DNA of 64,000 nt from Allobosea sp. BK604. GTDB taxonomy: Bacteria > Pseudomonadota > Alphaproteobacteria > Rhizobiales > Beijerinckiaceae. The translations under genes and the position numbers were made by a program. The notes beneath the pieces were generated by a model. The model did no database searches, was not told the origin of the DNA, and saw only the letters and a list, made by a program, of their open reading frames with translations. The DNA lies in assembly GCF_004341515.1 (NCBI RefSeq), contig NZ_SLZF01000011.1:186001-250000 (forward strand), read 5' to 3'. The number at the start of each line of letters is the position of its first letter. Position 1 is the stretch's first letter. Positions 1-8,317 of the stretch are shown in pieces.

Positions 1-1115
1 AGCACGACGCGCTCATCGATCATGCGGTCAACCACGACCGGGCGAGCGCGGGCGATGCCGTCCTCGACGACGAAGACGAAGGTGCCGTTCTGGCCGTTCT
101 GGACGGCTTCGCGCGGCACGGTCAGCGCTTCCGGATCGACGCGCAGGGTGAGGCGGACCTGGCACAGAGCGCCCGGCCAGAGCGACTCCTCGGGATTGTC
201 GAAGACGGCACGCATCTGGATCGTGCCGGTCGTGGCGTCGACCAGGTTGTCGATCACCGCGATCTTTCCTTCGACACCAGCCGGCGCGCCATGCTGCGTC
301 GCCAGCACCGATGCGGTGCCCGCATTCATCGCCGCCCGGATATCGGAGAGGTGGCGCTGAGGCAGCGAGAACGAGACATAGATCGGATCGATCTGGTTGA
401 TCGTCACCAGCACCGTGGAGTTGTCGCCGGTCTTGGCGATGTTGCCTTCCTTCAGGCCGGCGACGCCGATGCGGCCGGAGACTGGGGCGGTGATGGTGTA
501 GTAGGTGAGCTGGACCTTGAGCCCGTCGACCGCCGCTTCGCCGGCGCGAATGCTGGCTCGCAAGGTCGCGACGCCGGCGCGGGCCGTGTCGAGCCGCTGG
601 TCGGTGGCGAATTCGCGCTTGGCGAGTTCCTCGGCCCGGCGCAATTCGGACTCGGCCGAGATGAGCAAGGCCTTGTCGCGCGCGACATTGGCCTCGGCCT
701 GCCTGAGCAATGTTTCGACCAGGCGGGAATCGAGCCGGAAGAGGACATCGCCCTTCTTCACATAGCCGCCATCCTTGAAGCCGACCTCGGTGATCTGCGT
801 GTCGACGCGAGAGCGTACATTGACCATCGAGATGGTCTGGACGGTGCCGATCGCATCGAGCCTGACCGGCATCGGCTTGCGCTCGACCTTGGCGGTGACG
901 ATGGTGACCGGCGGCCGCTGCGGCGTCGCGGAGCGGTTCGCCTGCGCATTGGCGGGGCGCTGCGCCGCCTCCGCATAGGGCGGGATAAGCTTGCCATAGG
1001 GAAGGCGGTCGAGCGGCCAGGGTACTTGCCTGCCGGTATAGTGGAAACCCGCGCCGAGGCCGACCGTACCGATGACGGCCAGGACTGCTACGCGTCCAAA
1101 AGTCAGAACTGCCAT
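1..1115 (-). CDS. RND efflux periplasmic adaptor (HlyD/MFP family), 3' end outside window
   Basis: The frame read leftwards from the ATG at 1115 gives an N-terminal membrane anchor or signal (MAVLTFGRVAVLAVIGTVGL), a Pro/Ala linker, then a typical membrane-fusion-protein barrel and lipoyl start (VTIVTAKVERKPMPVRLDAIG; VRSRVDTQITEVGFKDGGYVKKGDVLF) and a helical hairpin rich in RQAEANVARDKALL. Such adaptors join an inner-membrane RND pump to an outer-membrane TolC channel. About 371 codons are visible and the C-terminus lies beyond base 1, so the pump gene is expected further left. The other frames on this strand are Arg-rich shadows. No strong Shine-Dalgarno precedes the ATG, so the start is moderately sure. 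Confidence 0.8.
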   Translation of the reverse strand, partial: MAVLTFGRVAVLAVIGTVGLGAGFHYTGRQVPWPLDRLPYGKLIPPYAEAAQRPANAQANRSATPQRPPVTIVTAKVERKPMPVRLDAIGTVQTISMVNVRSRVDTQITEVGFKDGGYVKKGDVLFRLDSRLVETLLRQAEANVARDKALLISAESELRRAEELAKREFATDQRLDTARAGVATLRASIRAGEAAVDGLKVQLTYYTITAPVSGRIGVAGLKEGNIAKTGDNSTVLVTINQIDPIYVSFSLPQRHLSDIRAAMNAGTASVLATQHGAPAGVEGKIAVIDNLVDATTGTIQMRAVFDNPEESLWPGALCQVRLTLRVDPEALTVPREAVQNGQNGTFVFVVEDGIARARPVVVDRMIDERVV

Positions 1116-1321
1116 ACGAAACCTTGCGCCAGAGGGAGGACAAGCCCCTGAACCATTCGGAACGGTCGTCCCCCAAACCGTCCTAGCCGCAAGGACTTAG
1201 CATGCAGCCGGCCGGTATGGTGCGCAAGCGTCTAAGAGGAGTTATTACGTAGTGTAGCGCGGTTGTGACCGGTTTCAACCGCGAATACGTTCGCATGTGC
1301 AGCATTCGCGCTGCGTCTACT

Positions 1322-1732
1322 TCATAGCATCGTGGCGAGTATGCCGATCCACATGCATACCAAGCATGCCACGCCGAAGGCGAACACGACTGCACGCAGG
1401 TGCAGCCGGTTGGAGCCGACATGGATGACCGTGTGGACCACGCGCGACAGCACGAAGAGCCAGGCCAGCACGGCCATCGCCGTGCCGACCGCGCCGACCT
1501 CCATCGCGACCATGATCAGCGCGTAGAAGAGAACCGGCGCCTCGAACTGGTTGGCATAGTTTGCTGCCGCCAGCCGGGCGGGCTCGGGATAGCGCTCGGT
1601 CGAGACCGCAACATCGGCAGGCCGCACCGCCTTGTCGAGGAAGGCGCGGCGCCGGCGCGCGAAGACGATGCCCAGGACGACCAGGGTCCAGAGGATCTGG
1701 GCGAGCGCCGGATAGATCAGCTTGATCGTCAT
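1322..1732 (-). CDS. MAPEG family membrane protein
   Basis: This is a 136-residue, four-helix hydrophobic protein. The motif RLAAANYANQFEAPVLFYAL and the later SRVVHTVIHVGSNRLHLR match the MAPEG fold (eicosanoid and glutathione metabolism relatives), where the N-x-x-E-x-P segment and the H-N/R-rich loop are conserved. Bacterial members are mostly of unknown substrate; some act as glutathione transferases in the inner membrane. It starts 13 bases after the guaB stop on the same strand, so the two are probably co-transcribed, although no functional link is obvious. Confidence 0.8.
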   Translation of the reverse strand: MTIKLIYPALAQILWTLVVLGIVFARRRRAFLDKAVRPADVAVSTERYPEPARLAAANYANQFEAPVLFYALIMVAMEVGAVGTAMAVLAWLFVLSRVVHTVIHVGSNRLHLRAVVFAFGVACLVCMWIGILATML

Positions 1733-1745
1733 GGCCGCGGCCCGA

Positions 1746-3245
1746 TCAGGACCGCGTCGGATAGTTCGGGCTCTCGCGCACGATGGTCACGTCATGGACA
1801 TGGCTCTCGCGCAGGCCGGCGCTGGTGATCCGGATGAAGCGGGCCTTGCTGCGGTAATCCTCGAGATTCCTGCCGCCGACATAGCCCATCGCGGCGCGCA
1901 GGCCGCCGGCGAGCTGGTGCAGCACGCCCGAGACCGGGCCCTTATAGGCTACCTGGCCTTCGATCCCTTCGGGAACGAGCTTGAGCGAGTCCTTGATATC
2001 CTGCTGGAAATAGCGATCGGCCGAGCCGCGTGCCATCGCCCCGACCGAGCCCATGCCGCGATAGGATTTGTAGGAACGGCCCTGGAAGAGGAAGACCTCG
2101 CCGGGCGTCTCGTCGGTGCCGGCGAGCAGCGAGCCGACCATGGCGCAGGAGGCGCCGGCTGCAAGCGCCTTGGCGAGATCGCCGGAATACTTGATGCCGC
2201 CATCGGCGATGATCGGCACGCCGGCCTTGGCGCCCGCGGAAGCTGCGTCCATCACTGCCGTGAGCTGCGGCACGCCGACGCCGGCGACGATGCGGGTGGT
2301 GCAGATCGAGCCCGGGCCGATGCCGACCTTGATCGCATCCGCGCCGGCATCGATCAGGGCCTGGGCCCCGCCGGCGGTCGCGACATTGCCGGCGATGACC
2401 TGCACGGCATTGGAGAGCTTCTTCACGCGGCTGACGGCATCGAGCACCTTGGCGGAATGGCCATGGGCGGTGTCGACCACGATGATGTCGACGCCGGCAT
2501 CGATCAGCAGCTCGGAACGCTCGAAGCCGAGATCGCCGGTCGTGGTCGCGGCCGCGACGAGCAGGCGGCCCTGCGCGTCCTTGGCGGCGTTCGGGTGGGC
2601 GACCTGCTTCTCCATGTCCTTGACGGTGATCAGGCCGATGCAGCGGAAATGGTCGTCGACGACGAGCAGCTTCTCGATGCGGAACTGGTGGAGGAGGCGG
2701 CGCGCCTCCTCCTGCGTCACACCCTCGCGCACCGTGATCAGCCGGTCCTTGGTCATGATCTCGTGGACCGGCTGGTCGGGGTTGGCGGCGAAGCGGACGT
2801 CGCGATTGGTCAGGATGCCGACGAGCTTGCCCTTATGGCCCTGCGGGCCACGCTCGACCACCGGGATGCCCGAGATCGAATGGCGCTTCATGATGGCGAG
2901 AGCGTCAGCCAGCGTCTCGTCGGGGAAGATGGTGATCGGGTTCATCACCATGCCGGATTCGTATTTCTTGACGAGCCGGACCTGCTCGGCCTGCTGGTCG
3001 GCCTCGAGATTGCGGTGGACGACGCCGAGGCCGCCGGCCTGGGCCATGGCGATCGCCATGTTCGCCTCGGTCACCGTGTCCATGGCGGAGGCGATGATCG
3101 GCAGGTTGAGCGAGATGCTCTTGGTCAGCTTGGTGGTGATGTCGACATCGGCCGGCATGACCTCGGAGGGGCCGGGCTCGAGCAGCACGTCGTCGAAGGT
3201 GAGACCGTCGCGGATAAGGCCGTCGGTATGGATGGTCATCGTCAA
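1746..3245 (-). CDS. guaB: Inosine-5'-monophosphate dehydrogenase
   Basis: The 499-residue product oxidises IMP to XMP with NAD+, the first committed step of GTP synthesis, in the cytoplasm. The N-terminal barrel start (GLTFDDVLLEPGPSEVMP) is followed by two CBS domains at about residues 95-215 (PITIFPDETLADALAIM; DRLITVREGVTQEEARRLL) inserted into the TIM barrel. The IMP loop GIGPGSICTTR carries the catalytic cysteine near residue 315. Length and motif order are normal for a long-form bacterial enzyme. A second in-frame ATG two codons downstream is an equally possible start. It leads a small operon with the MAPEG gene. Confidence 0.97.
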   Translation of the reverse strand: MTMTIHTDGLIRDGLTFDDVLLEPGPSEVMPADVDITTKLTKSISLNLPIIASAMDTVTEANMAIAMAQAGGLGVVHRNLEADQQAEQVRLVKKYESGMVMNPITIFPDETLADALAIMKRHSISGIPVVERGPQGHKGKLVGILTNRDVRFAANPDQPVHEIMTKDRLITVREGVTQEEARRLLHQFRIEKLLVVDDHFRCIGLITVKDMEKQVAHPNAAKDAQGRLLVAAATTTGDLGFERSELLIDAGVDIIVVDTAHGHSAKVLDAVSRVKKLSNAVQVIAGNVATAGGAQALIDAGADAIKVGIGPGSICTTRIVAGVGVPQLTAVMDAASAGAKAGVPIIADGGIKYSGDLAKALAAGASCAMVGSLLAGTDETPGEVFLFQGRSYKSYRGMGSVGAMARGSADRYFQQDIKDSLKLVPEGIEGQVAYKGPVSGVLHQLAGGLRAAMGYVGGRNLEDYRSKARFIRITSAGLRESHVHDVTIVRESPNYPTRS

Positions 3246-3396
3246 CTCCGGGCCGGCCTGACCGGCATTGTGCAGGTGCGAGCAAGGCCGCCCGCAACCG
3301 AGTTGACGAGGCCCGTTATCACGCGCCGCGCCCGGCCGCTAGAGCGTGATCGAAAAAATCCGCGTGGCTTGTGCAACGCGGCGCGGCCGAAGGCGC

Positions 3397-3732
3397 TCAG
3401 CGCCTGGTCGAACGCGGCGCAGCCTGCGGAGCGGCCTTGGCCGAGGGGGCGACCATGAAGCAGCCGGCGCCGGTATAGGTGCTGCCCTGGGCATCGGCCA
3501 GGGCCTGGCAGTTATTCTGCTGCATGCAGAAACGCTCCCTGTTCGCATCGCCATAGTTCTGCGGCGAGGAGGCGAAGGTGCACACCTTCTTCCAATCCGT
3601 GTCCATCGCCTTGGCCGGCGCAGGCGCCAGGGCGGAAAGCGCCCAGGCCGCGCCGAGGATGAGCGCTGCCTGCCCGAGCCGGGCACCACTGACGCGACGC
3701 AGAACCGGCGTATTCATTGCTTGGCTAGTCAT
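3397..3732 (-). CDS. Small secreted four-cysteine protein, copy 1
   Basis: A 111-residue product with an N-terminal signal peptide ending in an A-x-A-type site (APAKAM). The mature part has the pattern W-x3-C-x-F-x-S-x-PQ-x-Y...R-x-x-x-C-M-x5-C-x-x-LA-x-x-x-G...GCF-x-V, then a low-complexity Ala/Pro/Arg tail. Four cysteines suggest two disulfides in the periplasm or outside the cell. I do not recognise a named family. It is clearly paralogous to the product at 4023-4343, with the same spacing of F/S/PQ/Y, CM, C, LA and GCF. Each copy also has the same 43-bp box upstream. Confidence 0.7.
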   Translation of the reverse strand: MTSQAMNTPVLRRVSGARLGQAALILGAAWALSALAPAPAKAMDTDWKKVCTFASSPQNYGDANRERFCMQQNNCQALADAQGSTYTGAGCFMVAPSAKAAPQAAPRSTRR

Positions 3733-3847
3733 AAACCACCTCTTGGGCGAACATTCCTGGCTGGAGAGAGGTCCAGCCGTGCCTTCGCGTGGATGCGAGG
3801 CAAGCGTTAGATGGTGGCTTCGCGGCGTATGGTGACCATCAAAAATG

Positions 3848-3890
3848 CATGACAGTCCCGAGTTTCACGATGCTGTTATGCAGCCGGCGC
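3848..3890. promoter_or_regulatory. 43-bp conserved upstream box, copy 1
   Basis: This segment matches 4446-4488 at 37 of 43 positions without gaps, including the blocks CCCGAGTTTCACGAT and GTTATGCAGCCGGCGC. It lies about 116 bases upstream of the start of the first small secreted cysteine gene (3732, minus strand). The matching position of copy 2 before the paralogous gene suggests either a shared control region or a leftover of a tandem duplication covering gene and promoter. No standard -35/-10 pair stands out inside it. Confidence 0.5.
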
Positions 3891-4022
3891 ATTACTCTGG
3901 CTCTCGAGCTGGCCAAATGGGTGTCGCGCCCGGAGGGCTGGGCCTATTCCGGACGCGAGCGCCTTTTTGTTAGGTGATGGGCGCCCGGACGGCTCCATGG
4001 ACCCGGCCGGGCGATCGTCCGG

Positions 4023-4343
4023 TCAACGCCTCAGCGAGCTATGCGCTGTCGGTACCTGCGCGTAGACCCGATCGGGCGAAACGCCGAAGCAGCCATCGGC
4101 GAACATCATGTGCCCGGCCTTGTTTGCGAGGATCTGACAGTCCCGCATGTGCATGCAGGGATCGTAGTCGCGGTCCGCGCCTTCATATTGCGGCGTCGAA
4201 GTGAAATGGCACGCGGCCGCATAATCGGTCGTCGCGGCGCTGGCCGGGGAGGGCGCAGCAATGAGCGCGACGCCACCGAGCATGGCGAGCCCGAGTGCGC
4301 CGAAGGTCAGCCGATCGGTGATGGCTTGGGACGAGTTGAGCAT
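4023..4343 (-). CDS. Small secreted four-cysteine protein, copy 2
   Basis: A 106-residue product with a signal peptide ending near PSPASAA. The mature part (ACHFTSTPQYEGADRDYDPC and then MHMRDCQILANKAG...DGCFGVSP) lines up with the product at 3397-3732 over its four cysteines. The two genes lie head-to-tail on the minus strand with 290 bases between them. Function is unknown; exported cysteine-rich proteins of this size are often envelope or stress proteins, but nothing in the sequence decides this. The ATG at 4343 is the first that gives a full signal peptide. Confidence 0.7.
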   Translation of the reverse strand: MLNSSQAITDRLTFGALGLAMLGGVALIAAPSPASAATTDYAAACHFTSTPQYEGADRDYDPCMHMRDCQILANKAGHMMFADGCFGVSPDRVYAQVPTAHSSLRR

Positions 4344-4445
4344 GGCAACCTCCGAAACGTGAGGTGAATGCGCCCCGCTATCGTCTGACTGAGCAGACGA
4401 CTGTTATGTGGGAAGGAGCTGCCCGGCCCGACAGCGCAGCCAACG

Positions 4446-4488
4446 CATGGCGGACCCGAGTTTCACGATTTGGTTATGCAGCCGGCGC
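4446..4488. promoter_or_regulatory. 43-bp conserved upstream box, copy 2
   Basis: Partner of the box at 3848-3890 (37/43 identical). It sits about 103 bases upstream of the second small secreted cysteine gene on the minus strand, and about 100 bases upstream of the MFS gene on the plus strand, so it lies within a divergent regulatory gap. An ATG-led frame through it joins the MFS frame, but the translation is not protein-like and copy 1 has no such gene behind it, so I read it as non-coding. Confidence 0.5.
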
Positions 4489-4590
4489 GGTACCGATCTC
4501 GCGGGGTCTGCCCTGCATTGGAGGCCCTCGCCAGCGTCCGGATGCCGCAGTAAAGCAGGGACGCGCCCATACCCTCGAAAGTTTCCGTCC

Positions 4591-6030
4591 TTGCAGCGCT
4601 CACAAACCCTGCCCCTGATCGTCGCCTGCGCGCTGTTCATGGAGAATACCGACTCTACCGTCATCGCAACCTCGCTGCCGATGATCGCGCAATCGCTCGG
4701 CGAGGATCCGATCGCGCTCAAGCTGGCGCTGACCTCCTATCTCGTGTCGCTTGCGGTCTTCATTCCGATCTCGGGCTGGATGGCCGACAAGTTCGGGGCA
4801 CGCACGATCTTCCGCGCCGCGATCGGCATCTTCATGTTCGGCTCGATCCTGTGCGCGATGTCGAATTCGCTCGGCGCCTTTGTCGGGGCGCGCTTCATCC
4901 AGGGCATGGGCGGGGCGATGATGGTGCCGGTCGGGCGGCTCGTCATCCTGCGCAGCGTCGAGAAATCGGAGATCGTCAGCGCGCTGGCCTATCTGACGAT
5001 CCCGGCCCTGGTCGGCCCCGTGGTCGGGCCGCCGCTCGGCGGCTTCATCACCACCTATTTCGACTGGCGCTGGATCTTCTTCATCAACATCCCGATCGGA
5101 CTGGTCGGCATCGTGCTGTCGAGCCTGTTCTTCGAGGATATCCGCGAGGAGGATGTCGCGCCGCTCGACATCAAGGGCTTCCTGCTCTCCTCGTTCGGCT
5201 TCGCCGCGCTGATGCTCGGGCTCGCGACCGGCGGGCGCCATCTCGTACCCGAGGTCGTGTCCTATGGCTGCGTCACCGCCGGAATCGCGGCGCTCTGGGC
5301 CTATTGGGTCCATGCCCGCAAGGTGAAATACCCCGTGCTCAAGCTCGACCTGTTGCGGATCCCGACCTACCGGATCGGCGTCATCGGCGGCTCGATCTTC
5401 CGCACCGGCATCGGCGCGATTCCCTTTCTGCTGCCGCTGATGCTGCAGCTCGGCTTCGGCTACGACCCGCTGCATTCGGGCCTGATCACCTTCGCCTCGG
5501 CCGCCGGCGCGATGATCATGAAGACCTTGGCCAAGACCATCCTGGCCCGCTACGGCTTCCGCAACGTCCTGACCTTCAACGCCCTTGTCGGCGCTGCCTT
5601 CCTGGCCGGATCGGGCCTGTTCACGCCGACGACGCCACAATGGCTGATGCTGATCGTGCTGCTGATCGGCGGCTGCTTCCGCTCGCTGCAATTCACCGGC
5701 ATCAACGCGTTGAGCTACGCCGATGTTTCGAACCGCGACATGTCGAGCGCGACCAGCCTGTCGAGCGTCGCGCAGCAATTGTCGCTGAGCCTTGGCGTCA
5801 CCGTCGGCGCGTTCGCGCTGGAATCGGCCAATGCCTTCAATGGCGGCAAGGCACTCAGCGCCCATGATTTCTGGCCGGCTTTCGTGATCGTCGGGCTGAT
5901 CTCGGCCTCGTCGGTGCTGTGGATGGCGCGGCTCGCCCCCGATGCCGGCGCCGAAGTCTCCGGCCACGCCCCGATCAGCGCCCGCAAGATGACGGCCGAG
6001 GCGATCGCGGACCAGAAGCCGGTGGATTGA
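4591..6030 (+). CDS. MFS transporter, DHA2 (EmrB/QacA) drug-efflux type
   Basis: The membrane protein starts with QRSQTLPLIVACALFMENTD and continues through the motif A loop (GWMADKFGARTIFR), motif C (PALVGPVVGPPLGG) and at least twelve hydrophobic segments. MENTDSTVIATSLP at helix 1 is the D1-type signature of 14-helix proton/drug antiporters. I chose the TTG at 4591 because upstream codons are not protein-like. The product is then about 479 residues, slightly short for DHA2. It is expected to export a lipophilic compound across the inner membrane; the substrate is not readable. No adaptor (EmrA) gene is adjacent. Confidence 0.85.
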   Translation: MQRSQTLPLIVACALFMENTDSTVIATSLPMIAQSLGEDPIALKLALTSYLVSLAVFIPISGWMADKFGARTIFRAAIGIFMFGSILCAMSNSLGAFVGARFIQGMGGAMMVPVGRLVILRSVEKSEIVSALAYLTIPALVGPVVGPPLGGFITTYFDWRWIFFINIPIGLVGIVLSSLFFEDIREEDVAPLDIKGFLLSSFGFAALMLGLATGGRHLVPEVVSYGCVTAGIAALWAYWVHARKVKYPVLKLDLLRIPTYRIGVIGGSIFRTGIGAIPFLLPLMLQLGFGYDPLHSGLITFASAAGAMIMKTLAKTILARYGFRNVLTFNALVGAAFLAGSGLFTPTTPQWLMLIVLLIGGCFRSLQFTGINALSYADVSNRDMSSATSLSSVAQQLSLSLGVTVGAFALESANAFNGGKALSAHDFWPAFVIVGLISASSVLWMARLAPDAGAEVSGHAPISARKMTAEAIADQKPVD

Positions 6031-6113
6031 TCAGACGGGGTAGAACGCTGCCACATCGGCAGGCGGCGGAAGCCCGGTCATCTCCGTCTTGCACCGGTTC
6101 AGTCTTGGGTCGG

Positions 6114-6824
6114 TCAATCTTGGGCCGGTTCGGCCGCCTTCCGCCGGTAGCCCGTCGCCAGCACGTAAAGCTCGGACGAATCCGCCCGGCTCGCCGCCGG
6201 CTTGACGTTGCGCACGGTGCTGAAATCGCGCTTGAGCTGGCCGAGCAGTTCGGCGCTGTCGCCGCCCTGGAAGAGCTTGGCGAGGAAGAAGCCGCCCGGC
6301 GCCAGGATGTCGTTGGCGAATTCGAGCGCAGCCTCGGCGAGCGCGATGATCTTGAGATGGTCGGTCTTCTTGTGGCCGGTGGTGTTGGCGGCCATGTCGG
6401 ACATCACGCCATCGGCCTTGCCGCCGAGCCGCTCCGTCAGCAGGGCAGGCGCCTCCTCAGCCATGAAGTCGAGCTGGATCAGGTCGACGCCGGGGATCGG
6501 GTCGACCGGCAAGAGATCGATGCCGACGATCCGGCCCTTGCCCTGCTCGAGCCCGACGCGCTTGGCCGCGATCTGGCACCAGCCGCCCGGCGCGCAGCCG
6601 AGATCGACCAGGCGCTGACCGGGCTTCAGGAACTTGTAGCGGTCGTCCATCTCCTCGAGCTTGAAGGCGGCGCGCGAGCGCAGGCCCTGCTCCTTCGCCT
6701 TCTTGACGTAGGGGTCGTTGAGCTGGCGCTGCAGCCAGAGCTGCGAGGAATGGCTGAGCTTGGCGGTCTTCTTCACCCGGACCTTGAGGTCGCGTGAGCC
6801 GGCACTGCCCCGGGTAGAGGTCAT
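6114..6824 (-). CDS. rlmE: 23S rRNA (uridine-2'-O-)-methyltransferase
   Basis: A 236-residue FtsJ/RrmJ enzyme that 2'-O-methylates U2552 in the ribosomal A loop. It shows the SAM motif DLGCAPGGW (residues 74-82) and the K-D-K-E catalytic tetrad: K in SRAAFK (about 55), D in MSDMAANTTGH, K in FFLAKLFQGG and E in SSELYVLA. The basic N-terminal extension is common in alphaproteobacteria. It follows the ppx/gppA gene by 22 bases on the same strand, a recurring pair in this class. Confidence 0.95.
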   Translation of the reverse strand: MTSTRGSAGSRDLKVRVKKTAKLSHSSQLWLQRQLNDPYVKKAKEQGLRSRAAFKLEEMDDRYKFLKPGQRLVDLGCAPGGWCQIAAKRVGLEQGKGRIVGIDLLPVDPIPGVDLIQLDFMAEEAPALLTERLGGKADGVMSDMAANTTGHKKTDHLKIIALAEAALEFANDILAPGGFFLAKLFQGGDSAELLGQLKRDFSTVRNVKPAASRADSSELYVLATGYRRKAAEPAQD

Positions 6825-6846
6825 GGCTGGGCGTGCTCCTTTGCTG

Positions 6847-7938
6847 TCACGCCTGCTTCCGCCGCCACCAGGCGCGATCCTCGTGCATCATCCTGAGCAG
6901 GATGCCCTCACGCAGGCCGCGATCGGCGATGCGGACCTTGCGGCTCGGGAAAGCGCGGCGGATCGCCTCGAAAATGGCGCAGCCGGCCAGCACGAGGTCG
7001 GCCCGCTCGCGGCCGATGCAGGCATTGGCCGAGCGTGCGGCATAATCCATCTCGACCAGCCGGTCGATGACGGTGAGGATCTCGCGCTCCTCCATCCACA
7101 GCCCGTCGACCATGCGCCGGTCATAGCGCGGCAGGCCGAGATGGATGCCGGCAACGGTGGTGACCGTGCCGGAGGTGCCGAGCAGGTGGAAGCCGGCCGC
7201 CGCATTGGCAGCAGAAGCGCGCTTCGCGAAAGGCTTCAGGGTCTCGCCGCAATCCTCGACCATGCGCTCGAACAGTTCGCGCCCGACATCGACGCCGCCA
7301 TAGCGCTCGGCGACCGAGACGACGCCGATCGGCAGCGAGGCCCATTCGCGGATGCGGCCGGCCGGATCGCGCGCCTGCGAGCGCCCGCCCATCCAGACGA
7401 TCTCGGTCGAGCCGCCGCCGATATCGAAGACGATGACGCCCTCCGCCGCCGGATCGGCGAGGGCGGCGCAGCCCGTCACCGCGAGCGAGGCCTCGGTGCG
7501 CTGATCGACGATCTCCAGCTTGAGATCGGCCTCTTCGGCGACGCGGCGGACGAAATCGAGCCCATTGGTCGCGGCGCGGCAGGCCTCGGTCGTCACCAGC
7601 CGGGCGCGGGTGACGCCGCGATGCGTCATCTTGCCCTTGCAGATCTTCAGCGCCTCGACGGCGCGGTCCATCGCCGTATCGGCGAGGCGGCCGCTCGCCG
7701 ACAGCCCTTCGCCCAGCCGCACGATTCGCGAGAAGGCGTCGACGACGCGAAAGCCGTGCTGCGCCGGCCGCGCGATCAGGAGGCGGCAATTATTGGTGCC
7801 GAGATCGAGCGCGGCATAGGTCGCTGTGGCCTGGCGCCAGCCGAAGCTCTGAGTCGGTACCGGCGGCCTGTTCGCGGCAAGGGAAGGCGAGCCGATCGCA
7901 CAGGGATCGGCGCCGTTGGACGGCATAGACGCCACCAT
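6847..7938 (-). CDS. Ppx/GppA phosphatase family protein
   Basis: Exopolyphosphatase or pppGpp phosphohydrolase of the ASKHA fold. Visible motifs are YAALDLGTNNCRLLIA (phosphate 1 loop), TEACRAATN, FDIGGGSTEIVW (phosphate 2) and LLGTSGTVTTVAG. It has only the core two domains, about 360 residues, as in short alphaproteobacterial members, so polyphosphate and (p)ppGpp are both possible substrates. The frame is open further to a TTG at 7983; I prefer the ATG at 7938 because AGGCGG lies about eight bases upstream. It forms an operon with rlmE. Confidence 0.9.
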   Translation of the reverse strand: MVASMPSNGADPCAIGSPSLAANRPPVPTQSFGWRQATATYAALDLGTNNCRLLIARPAQHGFRVVDAFSRIVRLGEGLSASGRLADTAMDRAVEALKICKGKMTHRGVTRARLVTTEACRAATNGLDFVRRVAEEADLKLEIVDQRTEASLAVTGCAALADPAAEGVIVFDIGGGSTEIVWMGGRSQARDPAGRIREWASLPIGVVSVAERYGGVDVGRELFERMVEDCGETLKPFAKRASAANAAAGFHLLGTSGTVTTVAGIHLGLPRYDRRMVDGLWMEEREILTVIDRLVEMDYAARSANACIGRERADLVLAGCAIFEAIRRAFPSRKVRIADRGLREGILLRMMHEDRAWWRRKQA

Positions 7939-8190
7939 TGCGACGTCCGCCTGCTGCCGGTCTTCGACCGCCACCGCTCTCAATCCTTCGCCGGCCAGGG
8001 TCGCAAGGCGGCCCGGCGGGGGCCGGACGAAGCGTCCGGCCGCTTGCTTCCCGGGAAGCGTATCAAGATCGGGACAATGATGCCAAGCGGAACCTTGAGC
8101 CGCCGTAAGGTTCAGCGCGGCGCTTGCTTGCGGAGCGCCGCTTCGGCAAAGCTCGGCCAGGACCTGAGTTCAAGATGGTCGCCAGAGCCG

Positions 8191-8299
8191 GATCCGATCG
8201 GGTTGAATCAACCTGATCGGTGAATCCGCCTCTAAACAATTGAGAGAGAATGCGTGATCCGGTCTGATCGCCGTGCGATCAGACCGGCGCGTGCTCTAG
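8191..8299. repeat. Two-hairpin intergenic palindromic repeat upstream of glpK
   Basis: The gene-free stretch 7939-8317 holds two strong inverted repeats. The first, 8194-8220, has 13-base arms around one base with a single mismatch (CCGATCGGGTTGA / TCAACCTGATCGG). The second, 8259-8287, has perfect 12-base arms (CCGGTCTGATCG) and a 5-base loop. The unit ends in GCTCTAG at 8293-8299. The architecture is that of REP/BIME-like elements that recur in rhizobial genomes. It may shape the glpK leader RNA, but no T-run follows, so it is not a clear terminator. The rest of the gap shows nothing recognisable. Confidence 0.6.
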
Positions 8300-8317
8300 G
8301 GCAGGGACGACGACAGA

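Noticed and set aside
1722..3458. Plus-strand open frame of 578 codons opposite guaB
   Set aside because: Shadow of a highly conserved gene; the guaB frame has all family motifs, while this one is Ala/Asp/Gly-rich without recognisable features.
4408..4590. N-terminal extension of the MFS gene through the 43-bp box
   Set aside because: The added residues have no membrane or family character, and the same box occurs at 3848-3890 where no MFS gene follows.
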